From: Nitrosomonas sp.
Lineage (GTDB): Bacteria > Pseudomonadota > Gammaproteobacteria > Burkholderiales > Nitrosomonadaceae
Length of the DNA stretch: 64,000 nucleotides
Assembly (NCBI GenBank): GCA_019745325.1
Contig: JAIETK010000019.1
Location: 50,037 to 114,036 of the forward strand
Reading direction: 5' to 3'
Part shown: positions 56,735 through 64,000 of the stretch, piece by piece
Numbering within the stretch: the first letter of the stretch is position 1
How the letters are laid out: each line of letters opens with the position of its first letter
Program-made: the position numbers and the translations under genes
Notes under the pieces: generated by a model
Database searches by the model: none
Told to the model about the DNA's origin: nothing
Seen by the model: the letters and a program-made list of their open reading frames with translations, nothing else

Positions 56735-57160
56735 CAGTACAACAGAACGGGTACCTTGTGGGAAGGTCGTTATAAAGCGACGGTGCTGATAGCGAACAAT
56801 ATTTATTAAGCTGTAGCCGGTATATTGAATTGAATCCAGTTCGTGCTGATATGGTTAAACATCCGGCGGATTATCTGTGGTCCAGTTATCACTTTAATGC
56901 GTTGGGCGTGAGTAATTCCCCGAATTAAGGCGCACACAATTTACACGGCTCTCGGACAAGATGCTTCTAGCCGTCAATCGGCTTATCGTGCTTTATTTGG
57001 GCATCAAATTCCAGAACGAACGGTGGATGAAATCAGATCTGCAACCAATAAAGCCTGGGTGTTAGGAAATGAGCGGTTTCTTCAACAAATTGCAGATTTG
57101 ACGCAAAGGCAGGCTCAACCAAAGCCACGTGGAGGCGATAAACGATCTAAAAAAGGCTAA
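56735..57160 (+). pseudogene. RAYT (REP-associated tyrosine transposase) remnant
   Basis: The plus strand translates to NRTGTLWEGRYKAT, then after a frameshift near 56806 to LSCSRYIELNPVRADMVKHP, then WSSYHFNALG. After a stop it continues as TALGQDASSRQSAYRALFGH and runs to a Lys-rich end at 57160. These are C-terminal signatures of Y1-type RAYT transposases. The N-terminal half with the catalytic His and Tyr is missing or too decayed to find. Confidence 0.8.
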
Positions 57161-57420
57161 ATGAGGGAAAGATCAATCGAATTCGATCCCTTTGTTGTGT
57201 GAAAGGTTTTTTCGAGAACTGGTGGAGAGTATTTGCCCGTGGTACCGGGATGCGCAGAAAAAGCATAAAAAAATGAATTCGATGAAATTCCACCAGCGCA
57301 GTTCGCTATGGCAAAATACCATCAACCTCTACTTTAGATTGGATCGAAAAAACGAGGAGACTACACCAAGGCATTCGGGCTGTGCGGTTTCAAGGAGTCA
57401 CTTCAGCAGTAAATGGTTTG
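57161..57420. other. unassigned stretch after the RAYT remnant
   Basis: About 260 bases with only a short plus-strand frame (57192-57443, rich in charged residues) that has no recognisable family feature and overlaps the regulator gene. Probably decayed mobile-element DNA. Confidence 0.35.
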
Positions 57421-58614
57421 TTACTTATGTGCTTCAACCTTGATGCCACCACTTCCTTTGTAAGAATCGCCTACAGTGGATTCTAATTGGTGATAATGTT
57501 GTTTTGCATAAGCAAAGAGACTAAAGCGATTTTTAATTCCAAGTTTACTGAAAATCGAAGTTAAATGATTACGTAATGTATGCTCACTCATGCATAGTTT
57601 AGCAGCAATCTGCTTATTCTGCTCCCCGCCAGTACCATCAGAGAATGCCCTGAGAATCATGCATTCTTTGCGAGTTAACATGGTTATTTTTTCACTACTA
57701 GAGTCGGACGGGATTTTTCCTCGAATTCGTGAATTCTGTAATAAAATGCGACCTGTCGTAATGCGATCCAACCAGAGTTCACCTTCATGAATTTTCTCAA
57801 TGGCTCGGAGTATCGTTTGCATCGATTCTCTTCGGTGCAATACTCCTCTTGCGCCATTAAGTATTGCTCGATCAATTATTTCTTTATCTTGTGTCTCAGT
57901 GAAAACTACAACTCGAGTTTTTCCATTGTTTGCAAACTCTGGAATATGGCTTACACAATCAATATTATTAAGAAAGATATTTAATACGATAACATCAGGC
58001 TGTTTTTCTATTGCAATTTTTTTAGCATCAACAATGCTTGTCGCAACACCAATAACTTCCATTTTTGGCTTTTCGGCATTTATAAGTTTCTCTAATCCCC
58101 ATAGGACAATTTGTTGATCATCGACTATCAACACCCTAATTTGTTGCATAGAAAATTGAGCAATCATGTTTTTTGTTTTGTCAATGCCATGATATTGGCA
58201 GAAACATGATTCAAAATCAGAGTAATCTTTTCCTTTAGCTTTGCTAATGTTATGTCCAAGTGCCGTTGCAATAGTCATGGTGCGCTGAATTACTAAATCA
58301 GACGCATAAGCAGTGAAATAAATGCAGAGATTCGAACGATCAGTTTGTAAATTCAATTGCTGAGCTAAATGAATTCCATCACAATCATTTAATTCCATAT
58401 CAGTTAATATAAGGTCGGGTTTGTCTTTCTTTACCCTGACTAAAGCTTCTTGACTAGAGGTGCAAATGCCTGTGATATCATATGCCCATTCTTCTAGCAT
58501 ATCTTTTAATGTTTTTCCAGATATATATTTCTCAACAACAATTAGTATCTTGGTTTCACCAAATCTACTATTGTGGGAGATTCTTGTAACTACCCGCTCT
58601 GTTTTGTTGGCCAT
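57421..58614 (-). CDS. response regulator with two receiver domains and LuxR-type HTH
   Basis: The 397-residue protein has a first receiver (about 20-145), a second receiver (about 158-275) and a LuxR/FixJ-type helix-turn-helix (about 318-385, LTRKECMILRAFSDGTGGEQ, then NKQIAAKLCMSEHTLRNHLT). In the first receiver the acceptor Asp72 is present (LILTDMEL), but the acidic pair is reduced to VE in ILIVVEKY. In the second the pair DD (165-166) is present, but the acceptor is Asn212 (VIVLNIFL). Neither domain has a complete phosphorylation site. No histidine kinase gene is adjacent. It may act without phosphorylation or by heterodimer-like contacts. Confidence 0.88.
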   Translation of the reverse strand: MANKTERVVTRISHNSRFGETKILIVVEKYISGKTLKDMLEEWAYDITGICTSSQEALVRVKKDKPDLILTDMELNDCDGIHLAQQLNLQTDRSNLCIYFTAYASDLVIQRTMTIATALGHNISKAKGKDYSDFESCFCQYHGIDKTKNMIAQFSMQQIRVLIVDDQQIVLWGLEKLINAEKPKMEVIGVATSIVDAKKIAIEKQPDVIVLNIFLNNIDCVSHIPEFANNGKTRVVVFTETQDKEIIDRAILNGARGVLHRRESMQTILRAIEKIHEGELWLDRITTGRILLQNSRIRGKIPSDSSSEKITMLTRKECMILRAFSDGTGGEQNKQIAAKLCMSEHTLRNHLTSIFSKLGIKNRFSLFAYAKQHYHQLESTVGDSYKGSGGIKVEAHK

Positions 58615-59244
58615 CTAGCGTTACCTTTAAACAGTTACTTTATATAATTTTATCACACTCTAATTTGAGATCAGATAAATAAACCAATGAAAAATATAAT
58701 ATATATTAAAAATTTTAATGCATGCCACGCTTCTGCTTGCTCTATTACTCTATTCGCGATCCGGAGTTTTATAATCAAACTAATGATTTAAAAATTCATA
58801 CTGTTGCTAATTAACGTTTTCCTGACTTTATTGCGGTTTTAATGCTCAAAACTTTAGTAATATGTTCATGATTATTTATTTTCTATATTATTTTTATCTG
58901 ATTCTTAATTTTTTGATAAAGATAATCATGTACAAGCGAATTAATTAATAGATTATTTGGAATCTATAAGCATCAATCTCTATGTCTATGGCGATGCAAT
59001 CACTCACTGATATAGTGGCAAAAAGTGAATCAACATTTGGAAAGATTTTTTACAATAAAAGAAGTGACATCGCTTAATTAGATTCACGCATTTATTAGCT
59101 TTATGCTATCAAGAAAAATATGATGAAGGTATGACAAAACGCACATTTTCCAAAAAATCATGACGGTGCTTCATCGCTTATGAAATGGCCTTACTGGATT
59201 GGGCAATTTTTCCCAAATCATAAATCGAAATCGAGCGTTAATTC
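58615..59244. other. AT-rich non-coding stretch
   Basis: About 630 bases of very AT-rich sequence with no gene, RNA or clear repeat recognised. It should contain the promoter of the regulator gene near 58640-58700. Confidence 0.4.
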
Positions 59245-60085
59245 CTACGCTGTTTTTTTGATTGCAGGCAGGTTATTGAAGTAGCACTCATTGGGCGTTT
59301 TATCGTCAAGTGTGGTGTGAGGTCTACTTTGGTTGTAGAGATGAAATATTTTTCTAAGCCTCGCTATGCTTGTTCATGACTCCTTGCACAGCTTTAATGC
59401 AGAAGTCGATAGTTAACGGTGTTAGACAATCGCCATGACAGCACTCGGCGCTTTGCCTCGTCAGGCACGGCGAACAGATAAACGAAACCGCGCTTCATTG
59501 GGATGTACGTGATATTACTGCCCAGACATGGCTTGAGCGCGTGATGGAAGAGTTCCGTGAGAGATACGGATAGACTGGATGCGGCTGATACCGCTTCCTG
59601 GTGTTGGGTTTTCGTTAGCTTGCATGGATTCCCATTCGCTTCATCAGCGATGATACACGGCACTAACCGGGTAAGCTTCCTTCACGTTTGAGCATTCTTG
59701 AAAGCATTCTGTTGCTTGCAAATGGAGGTGCAGATGCAATCCGTCTACCAGGCGCATCAGCGCAAGCTCCTTCGCTGGTAGCGGAACCGTCCGGTAGTAT
59801 GCCGTTGAGCGCGCTTTCTAAAAAATCATTCTCCAGCATGAGTTGTCCAATCTTGGCGTGGAGTAGCTTGAGATCGGACACGTCCGCCTTTGTTCTCGAG
59901 TTACTCTCGAATACATCAATTAAGGATTTATTTAACTGTTACTTCCATTCCGAAATCTGATTCGGATGCGCATCAAATTATTTAGCTAACTCAGCCAGCG
60001 TCTTGTCACCCTTGATCGCAGTTATTGCCACCTTGGCTTTGATCCCGCTGTGTGTCGGTTTCTGGGTGTTGCGCGATTCCTCCAT
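59245..60085 (-). pseudogene. decayed IS3-family element (orfA and orfB remnants)
   Basis: On the minus strand an orfA-like start (60085) reads AKVAITAIKGDKTLAELAK, then an in-frame stop, then FDAHPNQISEWK and another stop. LHAKIGQLMLENDFLESAL follows at 59863-59800. orfB pieces follow: NITYIPMKRGFVYLFAVPDE, KRRVLSWRLSNT and, ending at 59245, LYNQSRPHTTLDDKTPNECY. These are IS3-family signatures. Stops, frameshifts and internal loss of the DDE core show it is dead. Confidence 0.88.
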
Positions 60086-60153
60086 CGATAGAATGCTGCC
60101 CGCTACGCCTCAGATTGGCCGCCAGATTATTAAAACTTGCCGTCGGCCGGGCA

Positions 60154-60564
60154 TCAGCGCACGGAATAGCCTGTCACCTTGAGAATTTCCCATTTAAAGT
60201 CATGCACGTCGGCAACATCATCGGGCAACGCCATGGATAATGCGCCTTTGGATGAGGGCGGTAAATCAAGCGTGATGTGATGCACTTTCGGATCGTGCGG
60301 CATATTCGGGTGCATATGCATATGATGATGATCGTGAACCGGTGTCATGCTGACAACCAATTGCGTGATATGGTAATTGTCGTTGCCGTTGTAAATCGTG
60401 CCGCTGAATATTCCCCAGCCGAATCCGGCGTCGATTTGCAGCTTGCGGACGGCGTCTTGCGGTAGCTCTACTAAGTCGCCGGCGATTGCGTGGAGTGGCA
60501 AAATCAGCCATGCTAACAATGCTGGCAGACAAGCCAATGTAATAAATTTTGACGAAGCGGTCAT
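60154..60564 (-). CDS. His-rich exported protein
   Basis: A signal peptide (LACLPALLAWLILPLHAIAG) leads into a 110-residue periplasmic protein with a dense His/Met cluster, HDHHHMHMHPNMPHDPKVHH. AAGGAT lies six bases before the ATG. Such clusters often bind copper, nickel or zinc, so metal handling is possible. The rest (AGFGWGIFSGTIYNGNDNYH) looks like one beta sandwich with FxxG-type turns. No known family is recognised. Confidence 0.7.
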   Translation of the reverse strand: MTASSKFITLACLPALLAWLILPLHAIAGDLVELPQDAVRKLQIDAGFGWGIFSGTIYNGNDNYHITQLVVSMTPVHDHHHMHMHPNMPHDPKVHHITLDLPPSSKGALSMALPDDVADVHDFKWEILKVTGYSVR

Positions 60565-60757
60565 TCGATATCCTTTAAAGTAGCCATTAAAATTTGAAAT
60601 GATGCGGAATTATAAATCCTGTTGTCGTGATACGGGATGTGAAAAACATCATAATTGGTTACGCGTCATTTTTATCCGGATTTCATTATCCGGAAGCCAG
60701 CATGCGGTTGTCGGCGCTTGTAGCAAACGCTCAATCTTTTGAATCAGAGATCTCATT

Positions 60758-62122
60758 ATGTCAATGCAATCGATCAATCCGGCCACGGGCCAAATCATGC
60801 AATCGTTTTCTACATGGCAGGCTGACCAAATCAGTACCGCATTGGATCAAGTGGAGCCGGCGCAAGCAGGCTGGGCGGCGCTGGGTTATGAGCAACGGGC
60901 TCAATTCTTTCGGCGATTGGCGCAAGTATTCCGGCAAAATAGCGAAAACTATGCGCATCTGATCACAGAAGAAATGGGAAAATTGCTCAAGGAAGCGCGC
61001 GCCGAGATCGAGAAATGCGCGATTGGTTGCGAGCACTATGCAGATCATGCGGCATTGTACCTGCGCGATGAAGTCATCGCATCCGATGCCAGCCGAAGTG
61101 TCGTCGTTTATCAACCGCTGGGCATTATTTTATGTATTATGCCGTGGAATTTCCCATTCTGGCAATTGATTCGCGCCGCTGCACCGGCGATGATGGCGGG
61201 TAACGTGGTGGTGTTGAAACACGCATCGAACGTGCCGCAATGCGCTCTTGCATTGGAAGCAGCATTTCAACAAGCGGGATTTCCGGCCAATACCTTCCGT
61301 ACATTTATGATCAGCGCTGCACAAGCAGAGTCAATGATTGCCGATCGCCGCATTGCTGCGGCCACGTTGACGGGCAGTTGCGCGGCGGGACGCAAAGTCG
61401 CCGCGATGGCCGGGCAGCATTTGAAAAAATGCGTGCTGGAGTTGGGCGGGTCGGATCCATTCATCGTGCTTGACGATGCCGATATCGAATCGACAGCACA
61501 ACAAGCGCTGGTAGCCCGGCTGCAAAATATGGGGCAAAGCTGCATTGCCGCGAAGCGCTTTATCTTGCAGGAAACCATCGCAAGTGCGTTTGTGGAGCAA
61601 CTGCAAACGCTCATCAGCCAGTTGCGCAGCGGTGATCCCAAGGATATCGGAACCACCATCGCGCCCATGGCGCGAATGGATTTGCGTTCGGAATTGCAGG
61701 CACAAGTGGAACGAAGCCGAGCATTGGGCGCGCAGCTGGTAACCGGCGGCTTCCCAATTGGCGAACAGGGTGCTTATTACGCACCGGCAATCCTGGATCA
61801 CGTGCAACCAGGCATGCCGGCATTTGACGAAGAATTGTTCGGTCCTGTGGCTGCCATCGTGCGTGTCAAAAATGCCGAGGAAGCGGTTCAATTGGCGAAT
61901 CGCACCCAGTTTGGCTTGGGCGGCAGCGTATGGACGCGCGATCCGGCCCGCGGCGAGGCGCTCGCGCGGCAAATTCATGCTGGCTGCACGTTTGTCAACG
62001 GCATTGTCAAAAGCGATCCGCGCTTGCCGTTTGGCGGGATCAAGGAATCCGGTTATGGCAGAGAATTGTCTTATCATGGCGCTCGCGAATTTGTGAATAT
62101 CAAAACCGTTTGGGTTAGATAA
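60758..62122 (+). CDS. NAD(P)-dependent succinate-semialdehyde dehydrogenase family
   Basis: The 454-residue protein is a complete aldehyde dehydrogenase: cofactor region MPWNFPFWQLIRAAAPAMMA, catalytic Glu in LELGGSDPF, catalytic Cys in NMGQSCIAAKRF and the C-terminal PFGGIKESGYGREL. The short N-terminus (starts SMQSINPATGQ) and overall length match the Sad/GabD type that oxidises succinate semialdehyde to succinate. The substrate assignment is from family resemblance. It stands alone between IS remnants; a start at 60758 is chosen at the first ATG of the fold. Confidence 0.88.
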   Translation: MSMQSINPATGQIMQSFSTWQADQISTALDQVEPAQAGWAALGYEQRAQFFRRLAQVFRQNSENYAHLITEEMGKLLKEARAEIEKCAIGCEHYADHAALYLRDEVIASDASRSVVVYQPLGIILCIMPWNFPFWQLIRAAAPAMMAGNVVVLKHASNVPQCALALEAAFQQAGFPANTFRTFMISAAQAESMIADRRIAAATLTGSCAAGRKVAAMAGQHLKKCVLELGGSDPFIVLDDADIESTAQQALVARLQNMGQSCIAAKRFILQETIASAFVEQLQTLISQLRSGDPKDIGTTIAPMARMDLRSELQAQVERSRALGAQLVTGGFPIGEQGAYYAPAILDHVQPGMPAFDEELFGPVAAIVRVKNAEEAVQLANRTQFGLGGSVWTRDPARGEALARQIHAGCTFVNGIVKSDPRLPFGGIKESGYGRELSYHGAREFVNIKTVWVR

Positions 62123-62792
62123 GGGCTTTGGGGGTATTGGAGAAATTGCAAAAAAACAGAAGCTTTCAAGCTAAGATTTTTTTACTGCATCTCATCTCTC
62201 ATCAGGAATGGGGGATTGCGTCTTGATGTCGATGCATAACTGCGTGCATCGTGTTGCGGTGTTTTCAGATATTGCTTGCCCATCTTGCATAGCAGAATCA
62301 AATGACCGACATCAATCGGTTATCGTCCGTAATCATCGCCCAGTCTACGGCCTAGCGGAAAAATAGGTCGATCATTATCGCGAGATATAGCCATCTACAC
62401 GTAGGTAATGTCGGCAGTCCAAGCTTGATCCGGTTTTGTAGCTTGAGATTGCCGATCCAGCCAGTTGGATGAAATGACTTTGCTATGACTGCTGCCGATC
62501 GTGACTTTAATTGCGCTTTGGATAGCGAATTTACGGACCTAAGCCCGCGTGGTCCGTTGCGGTTTACTGGATTCTTGCGGATTCGAGAGAGGGAGTCATA
62601 TTATTCCTTAAAGGCAAGTATTCATGAGGGTATAATTTTTTTCATTCTGAGATTTACCCGCTTTTTTACTCGTTTTTAGAAAAGTACCCCCTTTTTTATT
62701 TGCATCTCGCTCCGCTTCCAATCTCTCACGCTCCCCCTCGAGGTGGGTTATATATAAAATAAATTTATGATTAACCGTATTATAATAAACGT
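62123..62792. other. intergenic stretch with IS remnant
   Basis: No intact gene. The centre holds an IS3-family orfB remnant (62270-62480). The right part (62620-62792) is AT-rich and leads into the minus-strand gene cluster at the window edge. It may contain the end of a second mobile element. Confidence 0.45.
62270..62480 (-). pseudogene. IS3-family orfB remnant
   Basis: The minus strand reads DRQSQATKPDQAWTADITYV, then a stop, then decayed sequence ending in DVGHLILLCKMG. The PDQAW-ADITYV pattern is the start of the IS3 orfB integrase core. Only this piece survives. It differs from the remnant at 59245-60085. Confidence 0.75.
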
Positions 62793-63014
62793 TCATTTAT
62801 GTATCGGCTTTGATGCGTCATAAGCCTGAATTTCGATTACTGGCGCATCCGCTGGCACAGGGAAGCCGTGGCGTTTCTCATATTCCGTCATAGCCTCTTC
62901 GCGCGTTTGACTATCGGGTAAGCCGCTAATCCAAATCAGGGCCGGTACCAATGGTTTTTTATCCATCGCCCGTTCCTCAAGTTGTTGGATGCGATTTCTT
63001 AAATTCTGCTTCAT
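62793..63014 (-). CDS. small hypothetical protein of second mobile region
   Basis: The 73-residue product is charged and helical at the start (MKQNLRNRIQQLEERAMDKK) and then has PALIWISGLPDSQTREEAM. GGAGG lies seven bases before ATG 63014, which is preferred over 63047. The gene overlaps the previous one by 38 bases in another frame. The protein resembles small accessory proteins of phages or integrative elements, but no family is assigned. Confidence 0.6.
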   Translation of the reverse strand: MKQNLRNRIQQLEERAMDKKPLVPALIWISGLPDSQTREEAMTEYEKRHGFPVPADAPVIEIQAYDASKPIHK

Positions 63015-63264
63015 GTGCTTCCTCCAATCGTTCAATACGTTGTTCAAGTTCGTTATCGCGGATCGTGGCTACAATTGTTCCTAACATGTACACTAGCCTA
63101 GTCGCGTCCTTTGTGTCGATCAAACCAATTCTTGCTTCACGATAAACCGCCGCCATTTCACGCCTGCAATCTTTCACATTTGCAAGCCGTGGGGAGTGGT
63201 GGGTTGCCGGTATTACAGTACCCTCAACAACTTGCGTATGTTTTTGGTTGCGTTTTCTTGTCAT
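62977..63264 (-). CDS. small hypothetical protein of second mobile region
   Basis: A 95-residue basic protein (MTRKRNQKHTQVVEG at the start) with a helical C-terminal half (EMAAVYREARIGLIDTKDAT, then IRDNELEQRIERLEEA). Its start overlaps the upstream gene's stop as ATGA, so it is in an operon with the gene at 63261. The helical part may be a coiled coil. Function unknown. Confidence 0.6.
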   Translation of the reverse strand: MTRKRNQKHTQVVEGTVIPATHHSPRLANVKDCRREMAAVYREARIGLIDTKDATRLVYMLGTIVATIRDNELEQRIERLEEAHEAEFKKSHPTT

Positions 63265-63629
63265 TGAATCCCGCTTTCTTGGATTATTTCTAACACTGTG
63301 AAAGGGTCATATTTACACTTCGGTATCAGCAATTCACAGGTTCCAGCATTGCGAATTGCCAGCACCATAATGACGTTATCGGGATCGCTTTCGATATCGG
63401 TCACAAATGCCCGCTGAATCTTTGGGTTTTCTTCCAGCATTCGCAATACCTTCTCCCGGCATTGCTCGCGTTTCAGCTCTTGAATAATCGCCGGTTTATG
63501 CTTGCGTAACCGTTCAATCAGTTCATGTGTGATTTTTTCCGCTGGGGATAATTCAAGGCTATCGCCATCGGTCAGGGTAATTGTCAAATCCCTATCCCGT
63601 AAATATTCGATGATTTCCGCTGCTTCCAT
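63261..63629 (-). CDS. TubC-N-like docking-domain protein
   Basis: The N-terminal 50 residues (IIEYLRDRDLTITLTDGDSL, then LSPAEKITHELIERLRKHKP) match the small TubC-N fold, first known as a docking domain in polyketide and peptide synthetases but also found in replication or primase proteins of mobile elements. The rest (about 55-122) is an alpha/beta unit without known motif. It lies 4 bases after the end of the DUF3631 gene, which supports a role with DNA replication of an element. Confidence 0.65.
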   Translation of the reverse strand: MEAAEIIEYLRDRDLTITLTDGDSLELSPAEKITHELIERLRKHKPAIIQELKREQCREKVLRMLEENPKIQRAFVTDIESDPDNVIMVLAIRNAGTCELLIPKCKYDPFTVLEIIQESGIQ

Positions 63630-63633
63630 TTAT

Positions 63634-64000
63634 CTATATCCTCACTGTCTTCTTGGCTGGGGGTGTTCTATCCGCAATGTCGCCATGTTCCAGTATTGGC
63701 GCGGGTTCCAGCATTTTCTTTTGACTTTCATCATCCGCCATGTTTTTTCTATCCGCAATGTGAAGATCAGCGTGGTTACTGGCTTCGGGCGATTCATGGC
63801 GGTATGGCGGCAAATTCTGGGGGGTACAAGAAAGATACCTATCGAAAGCATCCTCAAATTGCTTCAGTTCGTAACCTTTTGGAGTTTTACCGTAACCCAG
63901 CCAGATTGATTTTGAATAAATGTCGTAATCTCTTAGCTTGTTTGCCAGTTGCTTGGGTGACAACGGCTTGCCTCGGTTATAGGTTGCCCAGCTTTTTTCG
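63634..64000 (-). CDS. DUF3631-type replication protein, C-terminal part (runs off window)
   Basis: The frame continues beyond 64000, so only the C-terminus is seen. EKSWATYNRGKPLSPKQLAN followed by FEDAFDRYLSC is the C-terminal signature of DUF3631 proteins, helicase/primase-like proteins of phages and integrative elements. The tail after it is polar and variable. With the three small genes downstream it forms the end of a leftward operon. The missing N-terminus would show whether it is intact. Confidence 0.7.
   Translation of the reverse strand, partial: EKSWATYNRGKPLSPKQLANKLRDYDIYSKSIWLGYGKTPKGYELKQFEDAFDRYLSCTPQNLPPYRHESPEASNHADLHIADRKNMADDESQKKMLEPAPILEHGDIADRTPPAKKTVRI

Noticed and set aside
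62485-62679. Short plus-strand frame beside the IS3 remnant
   Set aside because: Composition and position suggest decayed insertion-sequence DNA; no domain and no ribosome site.

Overview
The window looks like a chromosome segment of an ammonia-oxidising betaproteobacterium of the Nitrosomonas type. This is inferred from the gene set (hpnA beside a squalene-synthase-like gene, lysA with lptM, a queG/tsaE divergent pair, a MlaEFD-like operon with a PqiC-like lipoprotein) and not from any rRNA. No rRNA operon and no CRISPR array are visible.

Layout. Positions 1-6445 are ordinary host chromosome: tRNA-Arg(ACG), aroC, hemF, a DAACS-type dicarboxylate symporter, an HD-GYP phosphodiesterase, a RIO1-like kinase and the initiator tRNA gene. 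Positions about 6445-40755 form an integrated mobilizable island of about 34.3 kb. It is inserted in the 3' end of the initiator tRNA and bounded by a 12-bp direct repeat (6433-6444 and 40756-40767). Positions 40768-55319 are host again: a PAS/GGDEF/EAL protein, hopanoid/squalene genes, lptM-lysA, a MlaEFD-like lipid transport operon, amiC-tsaE, queG-purT and a hexose-phosphate mutarotase. From about 55.5 kb to 62.6 kb the chromosome is patchy: orphan genes (a membrane protein, a double-receiver regulator, a His-rich periplasmic protein, an aldehyde dehydrogenase) lie between decayed RAYT and IS3-family remnants. From about 62.8 kb to the edge, four overlapping minus-strand genes, ending in a DUF3631-type replication protein that runs off the window, look like the end of a second mobile element.

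The island carries its own mobility genes at both ends. On the left are a large serine recombinase whose last codons lie antisense inside the tRNA, and a leftward operon with a VirD4/TraG coupling protein, a VWA periplasmic protein and several small membrane proteins. On the right are a relaxase, a MobC-like accessory protein and an inverted-repeat-rich oriT/att candidate. No full type IV secretion system is present, so the element is probably mobilized by a helper. The middle is a defence and stress cargo: two Fic proteins, a DUF262-HNH-AlbA_2 fusion, a complete type I restriction-modification system, an XRE/ImmA pair with palindromic operators, ArdA antirestriction, a PIN protein flanked by IS630 remnants, and two unrecognised genes beside a metalloprotease.

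The most striking locus is 28467-32546. A four-helix membrane protein, a ComEC-like metallo-beta-lactamase-fold hydrolase and a single 757-residue protein joining E2-like, E1-like and JAB domains are coupled in one operon. The operon has no ubiquitin-like gene and no CD-NTase. It looks like an under-studied bacterial ubiquitin-like conjugation system, probably for defence, and it is followed by a structured RNA or terminator region.
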